Shown: piece after piece, positions 29,722 to 38,438 of the stretch
Numbering within the stretch: position 1 is the stretch's first letter
How the letters are laid out: each line of letters starts with the position of its first letter
DNA from: Nitrospinaceae bacterium
GTDB taxonomy: Bacteria > Nitrospinota > Nitrospinia > Nitrospinales > VA-1
Direction: 5' to 3'
DNA: 64,000 bases
NCBI GenBank assembly: GCA_021604505.1
Contig: BQJC01000001.1
Coordinates: 894,218-958,217 of the forward strand
The notes under the pieces: model-generated
Told to the model about the DNA's origin: nothing
Seen by the model: only the letters and a program-made list of their open reading frames with translations
Databases searched by the model: none
Program-made: the position numbers and the translations under genes

Positions 29722-31134
29722 TCACCAACCCCTTTCTACTGTGGTGACGGTGATATCGCTCCCCGTTCCTGCGTGGCTATGGAACAGAGCGGTTTTAGGA
29801 TCGGGGACCTGCAATTCAGGGTGCCCATATTTTTCTTCGATCTTTCCCTGCATTTGCCAGAGCACGTCCACCGCCTGGGTGTTTCCGGTTGACCCGACTC
29901 CATGCATCTGTCCAATCAATCCCCCCGAAGGATTTACGTACAAACCGTTTTCGCCTCCGATTTTAGGATTGATGGGGACCCTGCCATTTTCCACAGGCAA
30001 GTCATTAAATAATTTAGCGGAATCACCATAAGGCACCATACCCAGATCTTCCATGGTTTGAATGACGGAAATGACAAAGGCGTCATGAATTTCGATCAGA
30101 TCAAAAACCTCCAGCGGTCTTTTACGAATCCCGGCCATTTCATAGGCTTTTTTAGCCGCCCATCTTCCCGCCCGGAAGGAATGCAGGCCCGGATATTCCA
30201 GTTCTTCATATAATTTACGATACTCGGGATCCTCTCGTTCATGCGGGAGCAGTAACTCGTCCTTTAATAGTCCACCCGGAGTTCTGGGCCTTTCTCCGGT
30301 CCGCATGCAATCCGTTCCGTTGCCCAATCCGGTGACAAAAACCGGCTTGTCCGTGAAGTTTTTTGCCAGATCCTCACTGGCAACGATGACGGCGGAAGCT
30401 CCATCTGTCATCAAACAACAATCCAGCCGGTAGGAAGGGGTGGCAACGATCCCGGACCGGGTCACATCCTCTATGTTGATAAAACCACTGGTGGAAGGCG
30501 TGGCATACGGGTTTTCATGAGAGGTTTGAGCCCTTCGGTTATACTGGGCATTGTTACGCATCATGACCGCTATTTTGGAGAAGGCATCGCGAATTTGTTC
30601 CCCGGTCACGGTTTTGCCAACAAAAGTATCCAGATAGGCCTGGGCCATTGCGGCGTAATAGAGTGGATAGTATCCGCCATTGGGAAAGTCGGTGACCGTA
30701 TCGGAGGCCAGGGCGATGAATTCATTTCCCTGAAAGGTATCGACCTCGGACATCTTTTCATATCCAACCGCTATGACAATATCGGCCCGGCCAGAGGCAA
30801 CTTTTTCGATGGCGGCCTGGACGCCCAATCCGCCGGTAGCCCCTCCTCCCACAACGCGATAGGACTCTACAGGATTGAATCCCAGATAATCACGGGTCAA
30901 GGCTTCCCCCAGGAGCTGGCCGGCAAAATGGTCCGCAAAATGAGTGATAATCACTCCCCCGCGTTCTCGAAGAAGTTTTCGGAATTCTTTTGGCTTGAGA
31001 CCTAAATCACCTACCGCTTCTTTCACGGCTTGCATGGCCATTTCATAAAACATCAAATCCGGATTGGCCTTGGCGAAATAGTTCACTTTTCCGCCGGAAA
31101 TGAGAGCGACTTTTCTGTTTAGCGACCCGGCCAT
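29722..31134 (-). CDS. Thiolase-superfamily protein lacking the nucleophilic Cys (possible aldolase)
   Basis: 470 residues of the SCP-x-type thiolase branch. The position normally occupied by the catalytic Cys (CATG or CASG) reads GGATGG, with Gly98 in its place. The C-terminal motifs are retained: EIHDAFVISVI (the HDAF version of NEAF) and NPSGGLIGQMHGVGSTG with the conserved His. Without the Cys, thiolytic cleavage by the usual route is unlikely. Known Cys-less relatives paired with a DUF35 protein (Ltp2-type) are retro-aldolases that release short acyl-CoAs. The direct pairing with the next gene supports a similar carbon-carbon lyase here. First gene of the operon. Confidence 0.82.
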   Translation of the reverse strand: MAGSLNRKVALISGGKVNYFAKANPDLMFYEMAMQAVKEAVGDLGLKPKEFRKLLRERGGVIITHFADHFAGQLLGEALTRDYLGFNPVESYRVVGGGATGGLGVQAAIEKVASGRADIVIAVGYEKMSEVDTFQGNEFIALASDTVTDFPNGGYYPLYYAAMAQAYLDTFVGKTVTGEQIRDAFSKIAVMMRNNAQYNRRAQTSHENPYATPSTSGFINIEDVTRSGIVATPSYRLDCCLMTDGASAVIVASEDLAKNFTDKPVFVTGLGNGTDCMRTGERPRTPGGLLKDELLLPHEREDPEYRKLYEELEYPGLHSFRAGRWAAKKAYEMAGIRKRPLEVFDLIEIHDAFVISVIQTMEDLGMVPYGDSAKLFNDLPVENGRVPINPKIGGENGLYVNPSGGLIGQMHGVGSTGNTQAVDVLWQMQGKIEEKYGHPELQVPDPKTALFHSHAGTGSDITVTTVERGW

Positions 31135-31593
31135 AACAACTCCAAAGAATACCGACAGCTTTTTGGGGTGTGCCCAGAGTTCAGATTGAATTTTTCCAGG
31201 TGCTGATAAATTTTACTTCATTAATAAATATGTAGCCAAAAGAAAAAAATTGCCAATCGCTCTTTAATATACTTCCAGGGACTCTCCGCTTGTGTCACAT
31301 GAGGCTTAATTAAAAAATTTTAATGCTTAAAGTTATGCCTGAAAATTAATTAAATTTCATTAATGCGGAAACGTTTGTAAAAAGCGATGTCTGCGGTGCG
31401 GGGATATGCCCTTTTCTCAAATAAACTTGAAAGTTGAAAAATGAAGCATAAATTTAATTATGTTGGGAAGAGAAGTTTAGCGCAAGACTCAGGATATGTG
31501 AATAACCTTCAAGGAATACCCTGATATTTCCTAATGATGTGGGCCCTCAAAACGATAGAGGTTCCCTTATGAAATGCCGGCAGGCAAAAAAAT
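31135..31593. promoter_or_regulatory. AT-rich divergent control region between two catabolic operons
   Basis: 459 bases between the minus-strand acyl-CoA operon and the plus-strand oxidoreductase. It holds two identical TTAATTAA palindromes at 31306-31313 and 31346-31353, exactly 40 bases apart, in a very AT-rich stretch. This fits a DNA-bending or regulator-binding region, but no known operator was recognised. Promoters were not assigned. Confidence 0.35.
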
Positions 31594-34500
31594 ATGAATT
31601 ATAAGCATTCTCTGGATAAAAAAAAACAATCAGGCTCGGGGCTATTTCCCGTTTACCGTGAAAGGAAAAAACTGACTCTGGAAGAAGAGCGTTATCTCAC
31701 TGTAGAGCGGCCCATTCATTTGACGGGAATCCAGGCTCTCGTCAGGCTTCCGTTCGACAATCTGAGACTACTGAAAAAGATTTATCCCGAAAAAAACTTT
31801 GCCTATTTCATTTCAGGGTATGAAGGCAGTCCTTTGGGTGGACTGGATATTAATTTCCGGAAAATATATCCCATTTTGAAGGATTGGAAAATCATCCATG
31901 TCCCGGCAGGAAATGAAGAAGCCGGTGCAAACATGATGTGGGGAAGTCAGCTCCATCGGCTGTTCGGGCCTTCCAAGGTGGATGGCGTCATCGGCGCCTG
32001 GTACGGGAAAGGCCCGGGCGTTCGAAGGATCGCGGATGTTCAGGATCATCTTCAAATGGCGGGGTTGGATAAATTTTGCGCCGCTTATTTCATGAGCGGC
32101 GACGACCATACCAGCAAAAGCAGTACGACCCCTCACCAGACAGACCTGATCCATTTTGCCAATCATGTTCCGACCGCTTATCCCGGCAATATCCAGGAAA
32201 TCCTTCAGGTGGGTAAAAGAATCGTTCTGGCCTCTATGATTTCCGGACTGGGTATCAATTTAAAAGTTGAAACTTTTGTTTGCGATGGGTCTCAGGAATT
32301 CAGGTTGGATTCTGAAGAGGATTTGGACTTAAAGGAGAAATTTTTAAAATTTTCTCGGGACCGTGCGGATTACCGCAGGCATTTCAGCCCGATTCTACTC
32401 AAGCCTCGAGTCCTCATCAATGAGGAAGAGTTGTTTTATTCCAAGCTGCCGTTGATACAGGAAATCTCCCGTGAGTTCGGTTTCGATATCTGGAAGAACA
32501 AGCATTTGAAATCCGATTTTGGTATCGTCGCCACCGGAAAAAGTTATTACGATCTTTTGGGAGCTTTAAAGCAGTTACACATTTCGGAAAATGAAGTTGA
32601 AATATATAAACCGATGATTGTCTGGCCTCCGGATATAAAATCCTTTCGGGAGTTTGCAAATAATAAAAGAGAAATCATTGTCATCGAGGAAAAACAATCC
32701 TTCTTTGAGAACCACATCAAAAATGAACTTTTCAACGATGCCCACAAGCCCCTTATCGTCGGCAAATTTGATGAATTCGAAAAAACTCTTTTTCGGCAAA
32801 ATGAAAACCTGGATGCGGACCTCATCGCCCAGATTCTGGGAAAACGTTTGGCCCACAGGGAACCTTTCAGGAATAGAAAAATTGAAAAGGTACTTGATGT
32901 TAAAGAGAAATTGGAACATGTTTCCAGCCCCATAGACATTAAACGGCCCCCGGCTTATTGTTCGGGTTGCCAACACCGTACCGCGCTGGAAATTTCGGGC
33001 CATAATGTTTTGGAGGGCACCGTTCAGTCAATGATCGTTGAAAATAAGGATCTGGATGGAAATCCAATGACTATTGAGATCACACCCAAGCATCTCATGG
33101 GCATTGGAATAGGGTGTTCCACCATGTCCATCATTGATAGTCTCGCCAGCAATCGGGCGGTCGTGGTGGGCCCCATGGAGAGCGAAGGTTTGCTGTGGAT
33201 GGGCGCCTCTGCCTTCAGTTACCGGATTCATGCGGATCAGGGATGCGGTGACGGGACTTATTTTCACTCGGCGCGTCTTAATATCTCCTTCATCCGCGAT
33301 GCCATCGAGCATTTGAAAACGCATTACGATATTGACGACACCCATCAAACCATGTTGTATGTGGACAACAATGTTGTGGCGATGACAGGCGGGCAACGCC
33401 CGGTTGGGCAGGACGACCCGGAGACGGCGATTGCCAATATACAAAAAGAAGGAATCCGGAATATTGCCGTGGTTGCGGAATATCCGGAAGAATTTCAGCA
33501 TTTGAAAAAGAAGTATGGGATTGAGGTCTATCACAAGTCAGACACATTAAAAGTAAAAGAGGATTTTTCCAATAAGCCAGGGCTCAGTGTGATTTGGTAC
33601 GTCCAGAAATGTGGAATAGAAAAAATTCGCGAGCGTAGAAAGAATCAGGACCTTGCGCCTAAGGTTCGGGTTCACGTCAATACGGAGGTGTGTGAGGATT
33701 GCGGAGACTGCGGTGTGGAAGCCAAATGCGCTTCTGTCTGGAAAACCGATACTCTGTTCGGTCCCAAAGTAAAAATTCATCAGTTCAGTTGCGTTCAGGA
33801 TTACGCTTGCGCGAAGGGAGAATGTCCTTCTTATATCAGAGTCCACACCAAGTCGGGCAATCCCTTAAAGAAAGTGGATTTCACAAAAATAAGTCTCAGT
33901 CGCAACGATCTTCCCGATCCGGTCAGAAAAATCAATAAGCGAAAGATCTATGAAATCTATTCCATTGGAATCGGTGGGTGGGGACTGATGACAGCCTATG
34001 AGATTCTGGCAAGGGCGGCTACCACGGAAGGAAAGAATGTGATTAAAGAGGATGATACCGGTCTCTCTCAGAAAGGCGGAGAAATTCGCAACAGTTTAAA
34101 AATTTCTTTTCCGCTAAAGGAAATACACGAAGGATTTCAGATTGAAGCCGGTGGAGCTGACCTGTATATGGCCTCCGATTTGATCGGAGCAGTCAATCCG
34201 CAGAATCTCAGGGCCGCTTCCCGGGGGAATACCATAGCCGTCGTCAATACGGAGAAGGTGCCCACCATGCCCATGATTGTCGGTCATGATGTTTTTCCGG
34301 ATGAAGAAAAGTTAATTGAAATTATAAATGACCACACCTCAAAGAAAAAGAACCTCTATGTCAATGCCACTGAAATTGTGGAAGGCCTTTTTAAGGATTT
34401 CAAACCCGGCAACCTCTTTCTTTTGGGGATGGCTTTTCAGAAAATTGAAAAATTTCCCATCGAACATTCCGAAAGCATTGAAGAAGCCATTCAGATAAAC

Positions 34501-35391
34501 GGTGTGGAAGTTGAAAAAAACCTGCAGGCTTTCCGCTATGGCCGGTTGTATGCTGTTGATCCGAAAAGGGTGCTTAAACTAGCCCTGCCTCCCAAACGAT
34601 CTTCTCAGAACGTGACGGAATCGCTTCTTAAAGGGATGAGTCATAAGAATCGTTTCATTTTTATTAATTTGTTAGGGAGAGTGCCTTTCGGAGAGCCGTT
34701 TGATAAAAAATTTGCTCGGGAAATTATCGAGCTTTTTAATTACCAGAGCGCAAAATATGCAGAACAATTTGTCGAAACCGTCGAGAAAGTTTACAAATTG
34801 GACCAAAACCGGTTTCCTTCCAAGGGCCTTCGGTTCACTCAAATAGTTTCGGATAATTTATATAAGGTCATGGCCTATAAGGATGAATATCGCGTTGCGG
34901 AGCTTCTGACCCGCACAGAGGAAATTCAAAAAATAATCGATCAATACCAGCCAGGCGAAATCCGCAAGTTTCGTTATCTCCTGCGGCCTCCAATTCTGGA
35001 GAACCTGCCCTTGGTAAAGGACCTTAATTACATTAAAGAAAAATTTGAAAAAAAGGAAAAATGGGAAGTCCCTGCCTGGATGTTAAATCTTTTGAAGCAT
35101 TTTAAATTCCTGCGAGGGAAGGCCCTGGATCCCTTCAGCTGGGGAAGTGAAATACGAAAGTTAGAGATGGCGGCCGTTCCCCAATATAAAAAGAGAATAG
35201 AAATATTGCTTCATAATTTGAGCGATGCGAATTATCAGGAAGCTTGTGAGGCCGCATCCTATCCTAGTCTTGCGACCGGTTACGATAAAGTGAAGAAAAA
35301 CCATTTTCACAAGGCGGAGGCGTTCTGGGTTCAAAAAAGCAACAAAGTTTTAACTTCCCGGCAATCTTTGCAATTTGAATTAATGACATGA
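31594..35391 (+). CDS. Fused indolepyruvate-type 2-oxoacid:ferredoxin oxidoreductase
   Basis: 1265 residues combining alpha, beta and gamma parts. It oxidatively decarboxylates 2-oxoacids (aryl- or branched-chain pyruvates) to acyl-CoA, reducing ferredoxin. The N-terminal domain has YFISGYEGSPLGGLD and VPAGNEEAGANMMWGSQLH. The TPP-binding region runs GIGCSTMSIIDSL, GCGDGTYFHSARL, to YVDNNVVAMTGGQ. A ferredoxin-like insertion follows with the cysteine pattern CEDCGDCGVEAKC and YACAKGECPS. The gamma domain begins IYSIGIGGWGLMTAYEILAR. The C-terminal 200 residues include DEYRVAELL and a Lys-rich tail. It is somewhat longer than typical fused enzymes. This fused type is usual in aerobes and can tolerate oxygen. 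It links the amino-acid deaminases of the island to the acyl-CoA enzymes. Confidence 0.9.
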   Translation: MNYKHSLDKKKQSGSGLFPVYRERKKLTLEEERYLTVERPIHLTGIQALVRLPFDNLRLLKKIYPEKNFAYFISGYEGSPLGGLDINFRKIYPILKDWKIIHVPAGNEEAGANMMWGSQLHRLFGPSKVDGVIGAWYGKGPGVRRIADVQDHLQMAGLDKFCAAYFMSGDDHTSKSSTTPHQTDLIHFANHVPTAYPGNIQEILQVGKRIVLASMISGLGINLKVETFVCDGSQEFRLDSEEDLDLKEKFLKFSRDRADYRRHFSPILLKPRVLINEEELFYSKLPLIQEISREFGFDIWKNKHLKSDFGIVATGKSYYDLLGALKQLHISENEVEIYKPMIVWPPDIKSFREFANNKREIIVIEEKQSFFENHIKNELFNDAHKPLIVGKFDEFEKTLFRQNENLDADLIAQILGKRLAHREPFRNRKIEKVLDVKEKLEHVSSPIDIKRPPAYCSGCQHRTALEISGHNVLEGTVQSMIVENKDLDGNPMTIEITPKHLMGIGIGCSTMSIIDSLASNRAVVVGPMESEGLLWMGASAFSYRIHADQGCGDGTYFHSARLNISFIRDAIEHLKTHYDIDDTHQTMLYVDNNVVAMTGGQRPVGQDDPETAIANIQKEGIRNIAVVAEYPEEFQHLKKKYGIEVYHKSDTLKVKEDFSNKPGLSVIWYVQKCGIEKIRERRKNQDLAPKVRVHVNTEVCEDCGDCGVEAKCASVWKTDTLFGPKVKIHQFSCVQDYACAKGECPSYIRVHTKSGNPLKKVDFTKISLSRNDLPDPVRKINKRKIYEIYSIGIGGWGLMTAYEILARAATTEGKNVIKEDDTGLSQKGGEIRNSLKISFPLKEIHEGFQIEAGGADLYMASDLIGAVNPQNLRAASRGNTIAVVNTEKVPTMPMIVGHDVFPDEEKLIEIINDHTSKKKNLYVNATEIVEGLFKDFKPGNLFLLGMAFQKIEKFPIEHSESIEEAIQINGVEVEKNLQAFRYGRLYAVDPKRVLKLALPPKRSSQNVTESLLKGMSHKNRFIFINLLGRVPFGEPFDKKFAREIIELFNYQSAKYAEQFVETVEKVYKLDQNRFPSKGLRFTQIVSDNLYKVMAYKDEYRVAELLTRTEEIQKIIDQYQPGEIRKFRYLLRPPILENLPLVKDLNYIKEKFEKKEKWEVPAWMLNLLKHFKFLRGKALDPFSWGSEIRKLEMAAVPQYKKRIEILLHNLSDANYQEACEAASYPSLATGYDKVKKNHFHKAEAFWVQKSNKVLTSRQSLQFELMT

Positions 35392-35502
35392 GTCAGGGGG
35401 CATCATTCCCGGACCATTTGGTGGAATTTTTGCCTGTAGAAAACCGTTCGGGTGGATTTTGCAAAAATGGGTTAACAGGCAAACAACTTCAGGGAAATGA
35501 CG

Positions 35503-36684
35503 ATGCGTTCCATAGAAGAATTCTCCTATATTTACGGCGCGGCGCGAACTCCGATCGGAAAATTCAGAGGTGCGTTGTCCTCTCTTCCCGCACCGGAACT
35601 GGCGGCTTGTGCCATCCGGGGAGCCTTGGAGAGGAGCCAGATCGCCCTGGAACGGGTGGATGAGGTGATACTGGGTAACGTGTTGTCTGCCGGAATTGGG
35701 CAGGCTCCAGCCCGTCAGGCGGCTCTAAAAAGTGGCTTGGCGTTTTGTGTCGGCGCGACGACGATCAACAAAGTGTGCGGATCCGGTTTAAAGGCGGTCA
35801 TGTTGGCGGATGACGCCATTCGTCTGCAAAATTCACGGTTCGTGGTCGCGGGGGGAATGGAGAATATGAGCCGGGCCCCCTTCTTCCTTCCCGCCCTTCG
35901 AGGGGGTTACAAATTGGGGAACAGGGAGTTGGTCGACAGTCTGGTTTACGATGGCTTGACGGATAGTTTTGATCATTGCCATATGGGTGAAATTGCAGAA
36001 AAGCTGGCCGGCACAGATGAAAAATATAACCGGGATGCGCAGGACCGGTTTGCCCTGGAGAGTTATCGCCGGGCAAGAAACGCCCAGCGAAAGTGCCATT
36101 TTTCGGATGAAATTGTTGCCGTCCCCATCTTAAAAAGTGGAAAAACCCAATGGATCGATAAGGATGAGCAACCCCATGCCAACGATCTGGAAAAATTTCT
36201 TAACCTGCCTCCTGCATTCGTCCCGATAAAAGGTTCCATCACGGCGGGCAATGCCTCTAAATTGAATGACGGCGCGGCGGCGCTGGTTTTAGGCCCGGCA
36301 GATACGTCCTTAAAGCCGCTGGCAAAAGTGGTGGCCCAGGCAACCCATGCACAGGCTCCCGACCAGTTTCCCACCGCTCCGGTCAAAGCCATCGAATTGC
36401 TTTTAGAGAGATGGCATTTAAAACGCGAACAGGTCGATCTTTTTGAAATCAATGAAGCCTTTTCAGTAGCTATCCTGGCAGTGTGTGACCAATTGAATCT
36501 GGACCCGGAAAAAGTGAATGTCAACGGAGGCGCGGTGGCTTTGGGTCATCCCATCGGAGCATCGGGGGCGAGAATCCTGGTGACTTTATTATATGCCTTG
36601 CAAAGACGAAAAATGAAACGCGGAATTGCCGCGATTTGTCTGGGGGGAGGCGAAAGCGTGGCCTTGGGAATAGAGATGATGTGA
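35503..36684 (+). CDS. Acetyl-CoA C-acetyltransferase (thiolase), copy 1
   Basis: About 393 residues. Canonical thiolase with nucleophilic Cys (INKVCGSGLKAV, near residue 89), NEAFSVAIL, GHPIGASGARIL with the catalytic His, and the second Cys in AICLGGGESV. It cleaves acetoacetyl-CoA or longer 3-ketoacyl-CoA to acetyl-CoA, or condenses in reverse. AGGG sits eight bases before the ATG at 35503, which is why that start is favoured over the ATG two codons earlier. It lies 111 bases after the oxidoreductase gene and converges on the mutase operon. Closely related to the 47499 thiolase, so an internal duplication. Confidence 0.93.
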   Translation: MRSIEEFSYIYGAARTPIGKFRGALSSLPAPELAACAIRGALERSQIALERVDEVILGNVLSAGIGQAPARQAALKSGLAFCVGATTINKVCGSGLKAVMLADDAIRLQNSRFVVAGGMENMSRAPFFLPALRGGYKLGNRELVDSLVYDGLTDSFDHCHMGEIAEKLAGTDEKYNRDAQDRFALESYRRARNAQRKCHFSDEIVAVPILKSGKTQWIDKDEQPHANDLEKFLNLPPAFVPIKGSITAGNASKLNDGAAALVLGPADTSLKPLAKVVAQATHAQAPDQFPTAPVKAIELLLERWHLKREQVDLFEINEAFSVAILAVCDQLNLDPEKVNVNGGAVALGHPIGASGARILVTLLYALQRRKMKRGIAAICLGGGESVALGIEMM

Positions 36685-36694
36685 GAAGGGGGGG

Positions 36695-38437
36695 CTATAA
36701 TTTTCTCCGATACAACCCAAACACTTCCTGCAGGGCAAGGGTCCATTCGTCCAGAGTGACATCCTTGACGATTTCCATGGTTATTTCAAAAACATTTCCC
36801 CCATTTCCAGCGATTTCTTTCAATTTCAGAATCTTATCATTCACCTTTTGATGATCCCGCTGGCTTTTGAATCGTTTCACATCTTCCACCCGCTTTTGTT
36901 TCATTTCCCTGGAAATTTCAACCCGCGGTATTTCTCTTGCAGAAACTCTTCCTTCATTATAGCGATTGACGGCAATGATTCTGCGCTGGCCTTGTTGAAC
37001 CTGCTGGTCGTACAGTGCCGAGGAGCGAGCGATTTCATCGCGAAAAAATCCCTCCGCTTTCGCTTGGAGAGCGCCCCCCATTTCGTTGATTTGGCGAAAA
37101 TAATCCAGAATTCCATCCAGCACCAGATGGTAGGCTTGCATCCTTCCGGAACTGTCGCTTAGAAAACCCATCATGTCTTTAAAACCCCCTGATTCTTCCA
37201 AAAGAATCGCTTGCGCATCGGTGGCTATACGCACTGCGTTTTCAGTGGGCGTGGTGATCGGTTCATCGTAAGAATTGCTGTGCAAGGCCTGGGGGTAGTT
37301 GAGCAGCGCATAAAATAATTCCAGAGCGGTCCGGGTGATATTGTTTAAAATTTCTCGTTCAAATAAACTTCTACCCGATGTTTGAACGTGAGCTTTGAGT
37401 TTTTGAGTGGAAGGATCGTCTCCTCCAAAAACATCTCTCATGGCTACCGCCCAGAATCTTCTGACCGCACTCAACAACGAGATGTATTCGAAATCCATGC
37501 CGGAAGTGAAAAAGAAAGGCAGGCGTTTGCCAATGGAATCGATACTCATACCCCTTTGCCGTGCTTCCTCGACATAAACAAACCCGTTTGCCAAAGTGAA
37601 TGCGGCTTGTTGTATAGGGGAAGCCCCCTTTTGCTCGATGTGGTACCCACTGACATTGATCGGGTAATAAAGAGGAACATTTCCGGCGCACCACTCAAAC
37701 ATATCCATGGCCAGCTTGATGGATTTATCCAAAGGAAACAGAAGCTCGTTTTGAGCGTCGTCTTCCTTGCACGGATCGGTTTGGGAAGTGCCGCGAACCT
37801 TCAGTAAGTTCTGCCCCGCTTCCTTTGCCGCCTGTAGCCGGGCGGCTGTCATCCACAGAGAAGGACCATTGATGGTCATGGAAATACTGACGTTCGTGTC
37901 CAGGAAACCTTCATATAGTTTTTGCACATCCTGATAGGTGGTGACCGAAACCCCGCCTTCTCCGACATCGAAAAAATAATCAGGATTGTCCGCCCCCCTT
38001 CCCAAAAGGGTATTGGTATCGAATGCGGTGCTCAGGCGCTTGGATTGCTGGCACTGAGCGATGTAACGAAACCTCTCGTTGGTCAATTCAGGCGTTCCGA
38101 GTCCGGCAAAAATCCGGGTGGGTTCTTCATGGTCACGGATGCCGTCCGTGATCAGAAAAGATTTCTCATAAATGGATAAGCCATAAGGAAATTGACCCGG
38201 AAAACCCCATTCTCCCTGGTAACGGGCGATTTGCGCAGGGTGGTCGATTTGTGGAACAGCGATTGAAGGGATTTCCAAACCCGTAGGAAGTGGGTGGGAA
38301 TTGAGGTTCTTAAGATTGCTGTCCCAATGTTTTTGTAATTGCTCCTGATACTTTCTTTCTGTTTTGGCTCTTTGAACGGATGATTCGATCGATTTATTAT
38401 ATTGTTCATTGGCCTGAATAATTGCAAGAATAGACAT
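36695..38437 (-). CDS. Mutase (TIM-barrel) half of a split IcmF-type isobutyryl-CoA mutase
   Basis: 580 residues of the methylmalonyl-CoA mutase large-chain family without a B12-binding domain. It converts isobutyryl-CoA and n-butyryl-CoA (or a related pair) together with the preceding protein. IcmF-like stretches include EEPTRIFAGLGTPELTNERF, SISMTINGPSLWMTAARLQA, RGTSQTDPCKEDDAQNELLF, YYPINVSGYHIEQKGASPIQ and MDFEYISLLSAVRRFWAVAM. The AQN segment has Gln where methylmalonyl-CoA mutases have the carboxylate-binding Arg, pointing to a monoacyl substrate. The N-terminus (IIQANEQYNKSIESSVQRAK) resembles the IcmF linker. The ATG is one base past the stop of the preceding gene (TGATATG), so subunits are made together. 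Confidence 0.88.
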   Translation of the reverse strand: MSILAIIQANEQYNKSIESSVQRAKTERKYQEQLQKHWDSNLKNLNSHPLPTGLEIPSIAVPQIDHPAQIARYQGEWGFPGQFPYGLSIYEKSFLITDGIRDHEEPTRIFAGLGTPELTNERFRYIAQCQQSKRLSTAFDTNTLLGRGADNPDYFFDVGEGGVSVTTYQDVQKLYEGFLDTNVSISMTINGPSLWMTAARLQAAKEAGQNLLKVRGTSQTDPCKEDDAQNELLFPLDKSIKLAMDMFEWCAGNVPLYYPINVSGYHIEQKGASPIQQAAFTLANGFVYVEEARQRGMSIDSIGKRLPFFFTSGMDFEYISLLSAVRRFWAVAMRDVFGGDDPSTQKLKAHVQTSGRSLFEREILNNITRTALELFYALLNYPQALHSNSYDEPITTPTENAVRIATDAQAILLEESGGFKDMMGFLSDSSGRMQAYHLVLDGILDYFRQINEMGGALQAKAEGFFRDEIARSSALYDQQVQQGQRRIIAVNRYNEGRVSAREIPRVEISREMKQKRVEDVKRFKSQRDHQKVNDKILKLKEIAGNGGNVFEITMEIVKDVTLDEWTLALQEVFGLYRRKL

Positions 38438-38438
38438 A

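Noticed and set aside
30517-31005. 162-codon plus-strand open frame
   Set aside because: Fully antisense to the thiolase-like gene, whose motifs are clear; typical shadow frame.
35388-35663. 91-codon plus-strand frame overlapping the thiolase start
   Set aside because: Out of frame with the thiolase, which has a good ribosome-binding site and full motifs; no homology.
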